Shown here piece after piece: positions 20,800-33,059 of a DNA stretch of 64,000 nucleotides (the stretch's first letter is position 1; each line of letters opens with the position of its first letter). Under the pieces are notes generated by a model. The model was not told where the DNA came from. It did no database searches and was given only the letters and a program-made list of their open reading frames with translations. Position numbers and translations under genes: made by a program. Origin of the DNA: Paraspadella gotoi (lineage: Eukaryota; Chaetognatha); contig CM119270.1 of the NCBI GenBank assembly GCA_051294375.1, positions 2,095,535 through 2,159,534 of the forward strand, in the 5' to 3' direction.

Positions 20800-21335
20800 C
20801 GTCGATTAATCGCTTTTTCCCGATCGGCTTATGATGTGAATTTATCGATTTCCTTGACTTTTAAAAGTAAAGAGACGAAGTCTGGATTTCAAGTCTTCAT
20901 TTACTTTTATAAGATGTATTTTCTTTGGCTTTTTTTCCACCTCCTATACTTTAAAGGTTCGTTAATAATTATAAATACTTTTAAATAAATGTATTTATCG
21001 ATATCGATTAGTATCTATATTGATCACTAAAAACTTAATATTCATCGCGAATCTATGCACATTTTATCCACGAAATTATTTTTTTTTTCATATTTCTATT
21101 TTCGCAATTTTATTTTAATAACTGCACTTTAATAAATCATAGATTTTCATAGACTGTCTGATCGCAAACTGTTTCAAAAGTAAGGAAAATAAGCAAAGTG
21201 CGTGGACACCGAAAAAATACTACGAAACATCCGTACGGAAGCTAAAAAGGTCTCCAGAAAATTCCAGGATTCTAGTTTTCAATAAACCACAGGATTTTCT
21301 CTTTTTATTCCTTTCGTTTTTTTCATTCCACGTTC
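20800..21335. other. AT-rich unique sequence, no gene seen
   Basis: Contains ATCGATATCGAT words near 20997-21008 and otherwise no recognisable feature. Confidence 0.5.
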
Positions 21336-21337
21336 CA

Positions 21338-21464
<127 letters not shown>

Positions 21465-21529
21465 TCTTCTCGGCCTGGATTTTTTCTCTCTTCCCGCGCA
21501 CAGAACAGAACGCGCGAAGCTAACGATAA

Positions 21530-22960
21530 AAAGGAAGATGGAAAACGAATCGAGTAACTTAACAAACTAACTAAAAAACAAACTAAACAAGAAATTTAAA
21601 ATTGGAAAAAAAAATATTAAAATAATTAAGAATTGGGAAATAATACCAAAGAAAAGGCAAAAAAAATAATATACATTAATAAGCCTTCATTAATTTAGAA
21701 GCCAGCAACTCTGGGGGAAAAGAAACGAGACTGTGAGAGAAAGCTTGCAGGGTCCTCCATCTTGTAAGAGTGATGGAGTCAAAAGTCAGAAGCGAAATAG
21801 CCTATTTATTTGTCGTTCTATTTTCAAAGCATTGACAAAGATTTTCTCTTGAATTTAGGCAAGAAAAAAATAATAAAAATAATAAAAATGCAGCAAAAAA
21901 AACAAAAAACAAAAACCCTTAAATAGTCAAAGACAAACTGGACATCGCAAAAGCAATGTTCTCTTGCCAATTCCCATCTGAAACCAAATAAAAGAAATTG
22001 GCGGCAGCAAAAAAAAAAAAAAAAAAGACTCTTTCAACAATTCCACCATCAGCTCCTCCTCTTCCTCTTCCTCGTCCTCTTCCTCATCCTCCCTTAATGG
22101 CCCCTTCACGCCGGTCAAATCCAGATTCAGTGGAGAAACTTGTTATTTGTTGTTTTTTATGGTTTTTTGGTTGGAATCGTTGGTCGACAAAGCGAAGCTG
22201 AGTCCTAGTCGCTGAATGTTAGACCTTGGCAAGAATGCGACCCATTCGATCCTAATCGCTGAATGCTAGACCTTGGCAAGAATGTGACCCATTCAATTCT
22301 AAACGCTGAATCCTAGACCTTGGCAAGAATGCGACCCATTCAATTCTAATCACTGAATGTTTTATACCTGCCAGAAATGCAACCCATTCAACCAAAAGCA
22401 AAGCTGAATGTTAGTCTTCGAATGCAGGTAACTGAATGTCAGTCCCTGCCGAGAATGCAACCCATTCAATCGAATGAGAAACTTAATGTTAATCGCTGAA
22501 TGTTAGTCCCAGCCAAGAATGCGACCGTTTCAATTAAGGGCCAAGCTGAATATTCGTACCTGCCAGATATGCAACCCATTCAACCTAAAGAAAAGCTGAA
22601 AGTTAGTCCCTGGAATGCGATCCAGACAATCTCAAGGAAAGACGAAAGTTAGTCGTTGCCTGGAAGGCAATTCATACAATCCACCCTTCCGTCTATCTAT
22701 CTGTTCATCCCTCCACCCTTCTATCCAACCATCCATCCATCCATCCATCATTTTAATTTCTCATTTTTTGTTCCTTCGTAATCAAACTCCCTTCGTCTCC
22801 ATTTTTTTATCGGGTCGGTCCGTCCGTCCGTCCGTCCTTCCGTCCCTCGATTTCATTGTCAGTCTCCCGCGATTTAAATCCCTCTCGATTTCCTCATATT
22901 TTTCTCTCTCTCTTTGTCCATTCTTAGATTCAGTCAGTCACTGTCCCTCTGTTTGGTCTT
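21530..22960. repeat. 1.4-kb segment, copy 1
   Basis: Repeated in direct orientation at 23205-24720 and in inverted orientation at about 36060-37735. Landmarks are an AAACGAATCGAGTAACTTAAC start, a GGCGGCAGCAAAAAA word, the 47-bp minisatellite, CCATCCATCC and GTCCGTCCGTCC runs and a CAGTCAGTCACTGTCC end. This copy has the fewest disruptions. Confidence 0.88.
22190..22630. repeat. Minisatellite, 47-bp unit, about 9 copies
   Basis: Units contain GCTGAATGTTAGACC, GGCAAGAATGCGACCC and ATTCAATTCTAATC in order. The first three copies are very similar and later ones increasingly diverged. Further versions lie at about 23920-24370 and, inverted, at about 36430-36930. Confidence 0.85.
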
Positions 22961-22962
22961 TT

Positions 22963-23221
22963 AGAGTCTCTGCGATCTCGCAGCGTGGGTCCGAGTATCT
23001 CACACTGCTTGCGATATGCTCTCGTCTACTGGAGCTCTGCTCTCTTCTCTCTCGTTCTCTTCTCTCCTTCGTCTCCTCTAGTCTCGGATCGTCGTCGGGT
23101 CGGTCTCTGCCTCTCGGTTGTCTTCCTCGAAGATAGAGTTTTCTTGCCGTCCTCTTCCCCGTGTGATCGCGGCGCGAGCAGAAACGACAGACGCGGCGGA
23201 GAAGCTACGATAAAAAGGAAG
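22963..23221. repeat. About 259-bp block with near-exact inverted twin
   Basis: Matches 37738-37999 in reverse complement with no difference I could see, whereas sequence on either side of the twin is full of indels. The block begins abruptly after GTTTGGTCTTTT, and its twin ends exactly at a 25-N spacer. This looks like the end of one assembled contig used twice. Confidence 0.85.
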
Positions 23222-24720
23222 GATGGAAAACGAATCGAGTAACTTAACAAACTAACTAACAAACAAAGCTAAACAAGAAATTTAAAATTGGAAAAAAAAA
23301 ATTAAAATAATTAAGAATTGGGAAATAATACCAAAGAAAAGGCAAAAAAAATAATATACATTAATAAGCCTTCATTAATTTAGAAGCCAGCAACTCTGGG
23401 GGAAGAAGAAACGAGACTGTGAGAGAAAGCTTGCAGGGTCTGCCATCTGTAAGGTGAGTGATGGAGTGCAAAAGTCAGGAAGGCGAAATAGCCTATTTTC
23501 GAATTAATGCTTAATTTTGGTCGTTCTATTTTCAAAGCATTGACAAAGATTTTCTCTTGAATTTAGGCAAGAAAAAAAAAAAAATAATAAAATGCAAGCA
23601 AAAAAAAAAAACAAAAAAAAACCCTCTTAAATAGTCAAAGACAAACGGACATGCCCGCAAAAGGCAATGTTCTCTGCCAATTACCCATTCTCTGAAACCA
23701 AATAAAGAAATTGGCGGCAGCAAAAAAAAGAGACTCTTTCAACAATTTCCACCATCAGGCTCCTCCTCTTGCCTCTTCCTCTCCTCTTCCTCCATCCCTG
23801 CACTTAATGGCCCGCCCTTCACGCCGGTCAAATCCAGATTCAGTGGAGAAACTTGTTATTTGTTGTGTTTTTTATGGTTTTTTTTGGTTGGAATCGTTGG
23901 TCGACAAAGCGAAGCTGAGTCCTAGTCGCTGAATGGTTAGAGCCACTTGGCCAAGAGAATGCGACCCATTCGATCCTAATCGCTGAATGCTTAGACCTTG
24001 GCAAGAATGGGCGCCACTTCAATTCTAATCGCTGAATCCTAGACCTTGGGGCAAGAATGCGACCGCATTCAATTCTAATCACTGAATGTTTTATACCTGC
24101 CAGAAAATGCAACCCATTCAACCAAAAGCAAAGCTGAAATGTTAGTCTTCGAATGCAGGTAACTGAATGTCAGTCCCTGCCGAGAATGCAACCCATTCAA
24201 TCGAATGAGAACCTTAATGTTAATCGCTGAAATGTTAGTCCCAGCCAAGAATGGCGACCGTTTCAATTAAGGGCCAAGCTGAATATTCGTACCTGCCAGA
24301 TATGCAACCCATTCAACCTAAAAGAAAAGCTGAAAGTTAGTCGCGCCTGGAATGCGATCCAAGACACATCTCAAGGAAAGACGAAAGTTAGTCGTTGCCT
24401 GGGAAGGCAATTCAATACAATCCACCTTCCGTCTATCTATCTGTTCATCCCTCCACCGCTTCTATGCCAACAGGCCATCCATCCATCCATCCATCATTTT
24501 TAATTTCTCATTTTTTTTGCTTCGTAATCAAACTCCTCTTCGTCTCCATTTTTTTATCGGGTCGGTCCGTCCGTCCGTCGCGTCTTACGGCGTCCCTCGA
24601 TTTCAATTGTCAGTCTCCCGCGATTTAAATCCCTCTCGATTTCCTCATATTTTTCTCTCTTCTCTTTGTCCATCGTCTTAGATTCAGTCAGTCACTGTCC
24701 CCTCTGTTTGGTCTTTTCCC
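23222..24720. repeat. 1.4-kb segment, copy 2 (error-rich)
   Basis: Direct copy of 21530-22960 with many single-base insertions, for example in the 47-bp minisatellite. It probably represents the same locus in lower-quality sequence. Confidence 0.85.
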
Positions 24721-24721
24721 C

Positions 24722-24739
24722 CCCTCTCCACTTCTCTCT

Positions 24740-24791
<52 letters not shown>

Positions 24792-25164
24792 CTCGTCTGT
24801 CTCTCTCTCTCTCGTTATCAGTCCGTCCGTCGTCCGTCCTTCGTCAATCGTTGACCTCTTTGCTTAACGACTTTTTTTTTCCTTTTCCTCTTTTAAATTT
24901 CTTCTCCCCTTTGCTCCCTCGTTTGTTTTTCNNNNNNNNNNNNNNNNNNNNNNNNNCTTTTTCTCATCTCTCTCTCATCTCATCTCTCTCTCTCTCTCTC
25001 TCTCTCGTCTCTCTCTCTCTCTCTCGTCTCTCTGCGTCTCTCTCTCTCAGTCCGTCCGTCAGTCCGTCCTTCGGTCCATGTTTGACCTCTTTTGCTTAAC
25101 GACTTTATTTTTTTTTTCCTTTTCCTCTTTTTAAATTTCTTCTCCCCTTTCTCTCTTTTGTTTT
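24722..25164. repeat. CT/TCCG segment duplicated across a 25-N spacer
   Basis: The sequence before the spacer (24722-24932) contains a CT array, GTCCGTCCGTC, GACCTCTTTGCTTAACGAC and TTTAAATTTCTTCTCCCC. It recurs after it (24964-25164) in the same order. The 25 N at 24933-24957 separate two versions of one sequence. Confidence 0.9.
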
Positions 25165-26608
25165 TTATGTCTCGAGAATCTTTGTTTACTTTTCGAGGTC
25201 TCGTATAATTTCTTTCTTTTATTATTCATTTGAGTCGACATCTTATGCGTCACACGCCCCCCAACCCACCCCCCCGGCCGTCCTGCCCTTCGTGGTAAGT
25301 TCTGTATTTTTTCGTTGCTGTGACTTCGAGTGAAGTGGGGAATAAATATCCGTAAATGCGTTTTATCTCGAAATCAAAGAACAGAAGAATCTTAAGAGAT
25401 AAAACTCCGCTGGTTAAACGTGGTGAGAAAACCTCGCGAGAGGAAGAGAGTCTAATATTTTTTCACATAATCTTTGATTTCGTGATAAAAATCGCACCTC
25501 GCATACAAGGACAAAGAATATGAGACGATTGGAAAGAAAACTAAAATTATTTTAAAAAAAAAAAGAAAATTTTTTAAAAAAATTTTGAGAATATCGGACG
25601 ACGCATCTCATATATGATTCGAATTCAAAGGGAAAAAAATGAGAACAAAGGAGAAGGAAGGCGCAACATTTTATCCTTTTATCGATTTTAGTTCGTATCG
25701 GAGGAAAAAGAAGAAAACGAGAAATGGAGGAAAGAAAAGAAGAAAAAGGGAAAAAAGGGGAGAAAGAAAATGAAAAGATAAGAAAAGGGGGGGAAAATGG
25801 AGGAAAGAAAAGTGGAATCGGAAGGAAAAAAAGAGAATAACGAAAGAGGGAGGAAAGAGAAAGGAAAGAAAAGAGGAAAAGAAAGTGGAATAGGAGGAAA
25901 AGGGAAAAAATAATAACGAAAAAGGAGGAAAGAGGAATTAGAATGAAGAAATGGAAAAAAAATACGACAAAGGTAAGTAATGAAAAAAAGTTGGAAAAAT
26001 GGAGGAAAGTAAAAAAAAAAATAACGAAAAAATGGAGGAAATAGAAATAAAAGAAAATAAACGAAAGAGGAAAGAGAGAAAAAATAATTGAAATTGAGGT
26101 GAAATAGTAAATGAAACGAAAAATAAAGTAAAAAAGAGAAAAATAAGAATGAAAAATGAGAAAAAAAGAGGAGGAATATAAAAGAAAAACGCGATTGGTA
26201 ATACGAAGACCGTGTATCTAATTCATGAAGAAAAAGTAAAACGAGAAAACACACGTTGAGATCTGGTAATGAAAGATAAAAATGGAAAATTGAAAAAAAA
26301 TTAAAGAAATAAGATAAAAGTAGATGGAAGAATAGAAAAAAAAAGATACAAAGAAAGAAACCAAGAAAGAAGGAAAGAAAGAAAGAAAGAAAAATAAAGA
26401 AAATAAAAAAAGTAATGAAAAGAAAGAAAGAAAGAAAAGAAGAAAAGAAAGAAAGAAAGAAAAAGAAAGAAAGAAAGAAAGAAGAACGAAAGAAAGAAAG
26501 AAAGAAAGAAAGAAGAAAGAAAGACAAGTTGACCTTTAGTAGGAGCACAAGGAGCTGGAGCGAAACTCTCGGGCCAAAGAGGCTTAGATTTCCTCAAAAC
26601 ACGATTTT
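25165..26608. repeat. 1.44-kb segment, copy 1
   Basis: Starts ATGTCTCGAGAATCTTTG and ends CTCAAAACACGATTTTGTTT; repeated directly at 26617-28058. It contains a long A/G polypurine block (about 25690-26530) and a (GAAA)n array at its end. A single inverted copy lies at about 34140-35690. Frames read on the minus strand are Phe/Ser/Leu translations of the polypurine block. Confidence 0.9.
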
Positions 26609-26616
26609 GTTTTGTT

Positions 26617-28058
<1,442 letters not shown>

Positions 28059-28196
28059 ATTCGTAGCAAAAGTTTATTTTCATGAAATTAGAAACTACAA
28101 ATTTGTTTGGACGTTGACCTGAAATACCGATTTAATACATAGGGTGAACTTTCAATATGTGGCGAACGGTCATTAAACGCCAGAACGGAAATAGAT

Positions 28197-28221
28197 NNNN
28201 NNNNNNNNNNNNNNNNNNNNN
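28197..28221. other. 25-N spacer that the inverted copy closes
   Basis: The left flank ends GGAAATAGAT and the right flank begins ATAGAGGTGGCGG. The inverted copy near 33960-33985 runs straight through the equivalent point with no extra sequence. The flanks therefore probably abut or overlap by about five bases. Confidence 0.85.
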
Positions 28222-28995
28222 ATAGAGGTGGCGGACCGTTTTCGCCAGGTGCGTCCACGCCTCTGACTGAGATTGTTTAGGTTGAATAATTAAAATTGTT
28301 CCAAGAACAAAGTCTTTATTTTGTTCATTAATTAAAAACAGAACCTTAATAAAATAATCAAAAGGCATATAGATATTCTATATGCATTAACAAGAATATA
28401 AAAATATGCAATATTGCTAAATGGCAATAAACAACATAAGAAACATTAATCAACATTAAATAAAACATAAACGTTAATAGACATGAACGATGGTGGAGAT
28501 GAATACTTTGTGAAGAGTTAAGGAATGAAACTTTGGAAAGGTAACAGGAATAAAGAAAACGCAATAATAAATGATACCACTAGAGTGATCTACATAACTT
28601 ATACATAATTATAGTGTTTCACTTGTTTTCAAGTATGTTATGGCTACAGAACTATATATAAGAAACTTGGGAATATTCCATATGTTAATTCTTTGTGTTG
28701 GCGTCTGCCACTGAGTCCGTGATCGTGGCTGGGAAAAAACGGGGTTCCAAGCCTACAAATAAAGAAAAAGCTGCATTGAGACTGTGATACAAGTAAGAAA
28801 GTTTGGGAGGTTCGAGGCAAACGTGACCGACAGACAGATTCACAGACAGATATAACGGAAATATACAGACAGAGCAGAAGCAATCCAATTGGGATAGATA
28901 AAAGACTTAATTTTGCACGAAATAAGGAAAGGACAAAAATTAATCGAAACATTTCCGTCGTGATGACAAAAACATAATAAGGAAATTAGCACAAA
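28222..28995. other. AT-rich unique sequence, no gene seen
   Basis: Its inverted copy is 33060-33920. A 102-codon minus frame (28644-28952) starts with a hydrophobic stretch, but the same frame in the inverted copy is altered and shorter. I do not call it. Confidence 0.5.
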
Positions 28996-29339
28996 AATGA
29001 TAAACAACCAACAACAACAAACAACAACAACGCCGACTCATTTATGCTCCGTCGCCTTCCGTCAATGGAATCCGAAACCAGAGAAAAAAATGACATCGTC
29101 TCATAATTTCTTCATTTCCGGCGCGAGAGTGAGAGAGAGAGAGAGAGAGGTGAGAGAGAGAGAGAGAGAGAGAGTGAGAGAGAGAGAGAGAGAGAGTGAG
29201 AGAGAGTGCTGCCCATCTCTGTCCCGTCTTGCTGTTTTATTATCCTCGTTGCTGTTTTGTTTTCCCAATGATGATGATAATAAAACATTCGATTTTGAAG
29301 AGTGCGCTTGCTATTTTTGTTCGCTGAAAAAGATAATTG

Positions 29340-29640
29340 GTTTTTTAAATAGCGATTACTAACGTAAGTAAAGCGATGAGTCTGAGTTTTTAATACTGAG
29401 GATGAATAGTCTAATACATACCTATTTTTTTCCGCTAAAGTTAAAAAGTGTCTCTTAGATTGGTCTTTAATTTCTAATCGAATCAAACTTGTTGCATAGG
29501 AATATATTTATGAAATTGGTACAACCAATATAAATTATCCGATTAATTTTATAAATAAGCTATCTTGCCCCTACTTTTGAGTTTTAAAAGATCATGTGGC
29601 TTGTATTTTATGTCTGTAAAAAAATTTATGTGAATGTACA
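29340..29640. other. AT-rich unique sequence
   Basis: No coding frame or RNA gene seen. It is nearly identical, apart from indels, to about 38345-38650. Confidence 0.5.
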
Positions 29641-29642
29641 GC

Positions 29643-30250
29643 ATCTATATTTTTCCTTCTTTTTTTTTCTTCTCAGATTTCCTGAGATTTTCGGGTCTTT
29701 TCTTTTTGTCTTTTTTTTTCTTTTTTTTCTTTTTTTTCTTTTTTTCTTTTTTTATTATTTTTTTTTTCTTTTTTTTTTCGTTCTTTTTTTTCCTCCCTCC
29801 CTTAATTTTTCATCCAGCTCTATACTGAGAGAATCAGATCCCATCTATCAAGCTATCATCGCTTCACTCCTCTCTTCATTCTCTTTCTCTCGCTCTCGTC
29901 CTTCTTTCTTTCTCTCGGTCTCTCCACTCGCGCTTCTCCTCCATCGTGTTGTTCCCTCCAGGCTCCCTCTCACTCTAACACCCTCCTTTCCTCCTCATCT
30001 CTCACACTTTTGCCCTCTCTCCTCTCTTACAACATTCACTCTTCACGCCATATTGTTCCTCATTCTTTCTGTCAGTCTCTCCCTTCTCTTCTCTCCTTTC
30101 TCTCTCTCACTTCGTCTCTCTCTATCTCTGAATCTCTCTTCTCCTCTCTTTCTCTCTTTCTGTTCTATCTCTCTTTTATCCTCCTTACCTCACAGTTCAT
30201 AACTTAATGACTCCTCAAGTACCTTTGCTTTCTCAATTTCTCCCCACTCT
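29643..30250. repeat. Long polypyrimidine tract
   Basis: T/C-dominated plus strand with CTTTTTTTT blocks followed by CTCTC-rich sequence. It is read as Phe-rich then Ser-Leu-rich frames. Copy at about 38655-39240. Confidence 0.88.
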
Positions 30251-30522
30251 CTCAACTCTCTCCTCATTTCGCCTCTTGCCCTTTTATCCTCTCAACCTCT
30301 TGGCCTATGCGCCCTCATTTCACGCAACATCTCGCGCTTCCTGTAAGCAAAAGATTTCCGCGCTTTGCTGGCGTTGACTCAAAAAAGGGAAATAAAAAAG
30401 TGTTTTTAAGTATTGACCGACGAAGACGACGCAGCGACCGACGACGACGACGAACGACGAAGACGACCGAAAACAACAAACAAGCGAAACCTTTGAAGGC
30501 CACGATTGGCTGAAACATTTGG

Positions 30523-30710
30523 GCAGAGAGAGAGGAGAGAGAGAGACGAGAGAGAGATAGAGAGAGAGAAAGAGTTCGATTAACAATAAGAGAGAGAAGA
30601 GATACAGAGAATCAAAAGAGGATAGTGCATAATTGATATTGAAAATATGGAGAAAGAGCTTTAAGGCAGAGAGAGAGAGAGAGAGAAGAAAGAGAGAGAG
30701 GAGAGAGAGA

Positions 30711-30750
<40 letters not shown>
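30523..30750. repeat. Interrupted (GA)n arrays
   Basis: Two GA-rich arrays (about 30523-30575 and 30668-30745) separated by unique sequence. Confidence 0.9.
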
Positions 30751-31004
30751 TCGAACACGATTGATCGAAAACGTCTTTGCGGCGAACTATCGTCGTTCGT
30801 CGCTCATCGGTCGCTCGTCCGTTGTCGTCGCCGCTCATCGTCGTCACGATCGTCGTCGTCGTCGTCGTCTCAATCGTCATCGTCACCTACATCGTCTGCC
30901 GCTCATCGTCTCCGTAACGAGTGTCGTTCGGAACCGCTGATGCTCCATTGTCCATGTTGGAACTCCAAACAGAAATCCCACGTCAAGCTAAAAGAAAAAA
31001 AAAG

Positions 31005-31260
31005 GTTTTCTGCTTTTATCTAAGTAATCTCTCTTCTTTTATAGTTCCTATCTCTCCCTTATCATCTAATTTTAATCTCCTAATTTCCCCAGTTTTTCAT
31101 CTTTATGTCTAAATAATCTCTCTTCTTTTATATTTCCTAGTTTCCCTTCTCAATCTAATTTTATCTCCTAATTTCGCCTAAATTTTCCCTTATATCATAG
31201 ATATTCTCCTCTCTATTTTATTTCCTCTCTCTCTTTTCTAAATTTCCTCTAATAATCCTC
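31005..31260. repeat. Minisatellite, 77-bp unit, about 2.5 copies
   Basis: Unit words are CTCTTTTATCTAATAATCTC, TATTTCCTATTTCCCTTC and ATCTAATTTTATCTCC in order. There are about 2.5 copies here, about 2.5 at 42110-42300 and about 8 at 42765-43400. Confidence 0.85.
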
Positions 31261-31284
31261 TCCTTACATTTTTATTAATTTCTT

Positions 31285-31382
31285 TAATTTTAATTTTATT
31301 TTAATTTATTTAATTTATTTAATTATTATTTTAATTTAATTTAATTTAAATTTAATTTATAAAATTAATTTTTAATTTTCTT
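31285..31382. repeat. AT-rich TTTAATT array
   Basis: Degenerate TTTAATTTAATT repeats. Copy at about 42355-42450. Confidence 0.9.
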
Positions 31383-31984
31383 TATTTTCTTAACTCCTGT
31401 CTCTTATCGCTCTTCCTCTCTTCCTCTCTTCATTTTCGATATAACTAGTTTTTTTTCACGCATACTAAGCGCGGGTCCGTTCCGCACTATGAGAAACCAT
31501 TCAAGTTTCGCATATCCAATCTCACAAACGATGACAACCACGAACATTGATCGCAGCTCGACTCCAAAACCACCACTGCAAAACAACCCTGCAAAAACAA
31601 CCCTCAAAAAATAAACACCCCGACGAAACAACAAGATCAATCTTCCCTAATTTCCAATTCGAGTTTCCTCCTTTTCACTTTAAAAAGTGGTCTAGTCCCT
31701 CAATACCCCCCTTATTCCACCCCGCCTCGCGCCCACCTCTACACTGTCCCTCGCATTAACTCTTCCCCCCCTAAAAACCGAATCGCCCTCTATCGTCTCC
31801 GCCTCCCCCCCCTTTCCCTCCTACCCCCCCCGCGAATCCTTCGGCACCGTTTACAATCGGCATCGGCTGCATGCGTCTTCTCACTTCAGGATCTCCGGTT
31901 CGAGGCTTTCCGGCTGTACGGGGATTCACCATTCACTTCGTTTCCAGGTTCGACGATTCGCGCGCGAAACGGAAACGCCTATTC

Positions 31985-32070
31985 CCGTTGTTTTGTTGGC
32001 TGTTGTTTGTTGGCTGTTGTTGTTGATGTTGCTGTGTTGTCATTGGTGTTGTTGTCGATTTTTGTTTTAG
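31985..32070. repeat. (TTG)n-rich patch
   Basis: Repeated GTTGTTTGTTGGCTG words followed by TGTTGTTGATGTTG. Copy at about 44095-44175. Confidence 0.8.
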
Positions 32071-32485
32071 GTAGGTGTTGTCATTAGTTTGTTTTTATGT
32101 TGTTCTTGAATTTCATATGTGGTTTAGTTGATTCGCTTTTTTAAGAAATAATGAAAGGCTTAAATTATGAACCAAATAACATAACAGTTACATTTGTGTT
32201 AATCGTACATAGTATTGTTGAGTCTAACGAGTCATAAGGACACATTTAATGAGAAATTTATTTTGTTTATTCATGATTCGTGTCAATTACATCCCATTTG
32301 TTTTTCGATTGTCGAAGCATTTCTATCTCTCTCTCTCTCTCCTCTCCACAATCTCTCCACGGATCCTCCTCCTCCAAACATCACTCGTCTTCTCATCATC
32401 TTCCGTCTCTCTCTCTCTCCATCTCTCTTCTCTCTCTCTCTCCATCTCTGCTCTAGATCTCATCCCCTCTCTTTCCACAATAATA

Positions 32486-32497
32486 GGCGCCATCTTG
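32486..32497 (-). promoter_or_regulatory. YY1-type motif
   Basis: GGCGCCATCTTG is the reverse complement of CAAGATGGCGCC, a close match to the YY1 consensus. The copy at 44575-44585 reads GCCGCCATCTT, which fits the consensus fully. Both are followed by a CpG-rich stretch with GGCGTCCG/GGCGTTCG words. They may mark a minus-strand promoter, but no exon is identified. Confidence 0.35.
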
Positions 32498-32756
32498 TAC
32501 TATTTCTCCGCGAAATCGGATACATACAGGCGTCCGGAAAAAACGGCGCCGGTGGTTATTTCGGCGTCCGAAACAACGGCGCATAAACGGAGTTTTTTTT
32601 TTTATCGGCGTCCGCTTCATCTCTTTCTGCTGTGGATGCTGAAAAGAGATGTGAAGGTGTGTGAGAGAATTACCACTATTCTCGTTTGGACAATAAATCA
32701 TTCTTTGTAACATTACAGACAGAAAGTATCTAAAACACAAACACGTTTCAGGAGAA

Positions 32757-32797
32757 GAAAGAAAGAGAGAGAGAAGAGAGAGAAGAGAGAGGAGAGA

Positions 32798-32836
<39 letters not shown>

Positions 32837-32850
32837 AGAGAGGAAAGAAA
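32757..32850. repeat. Interrupted (GA)n array
   Basis: GA-rich array. The counterpart at about 44815-44870 is shorter. Confidence 0.9.
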
Positions 32851-33059
32851 ATAGAAATTAATGAGACCTTTTTATTTTGTCGTCTGACATTCTTCCATTT
32901 TCAAATGCGAACGGTTTTAATTTTATAAGTTTTCCATCCCTGAAAAGATCACGCCCACGCCAACCGGAAGTAATGATACAGTAAGAAAGTTGGGAGGTTC
33001 GAGGCAAACGTACCGACAGACAGATTCACAGACAGATATAACGGAAAATACACAGACAA

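Larger units (their letters stand above)
29020..32975. repeat. About 4-kb segment with direct copies downstream
   Basis: The part up to about 30445 is repeated at 38025-39373. The part from about 30840 is repeated at 42012-42545 and again at 42571-44990. It holds, in order, GA/GTGA arrays, a T/C polypyrimidine block (29640-30250), GAC words, GA arrays, the 77-bp minisatellite, an AT-rich TTTAATT array and a (TTG)n-rich patch. I recognise no gene. Confidence 0.85.

Noticed and set aside
23026-23262. 78-codon minus frame conserved exactly at 37676-37936
   Set aside because: The identity is nucleotide-level duplication of one contig end. The opposite frames are equally conserved, so it is not evidence of coding.
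22190-24370. Possible CRISPR-like array of regularly spaced repeats
   Set aside because: The 47-bp units are contiguous with no unique spacers, and the window is eukaryotic.
25688-26548. 286-codon minus frame rich in Phe, Ser and Leu, repeated at 27130-28023 and 34139-35179
   Set aside because: The frames translate a polypurine/polypyrimidine block. Its recurrence reflects duplicated assembly segments and not a conserved protein; indels between copies change the peptide.
28644-28952. 102-codon minus frame with a signal-peptide-like start
   Set aside because: The inverted copy keeps only a shortened, altered frame. There is no motif and no transcript context.
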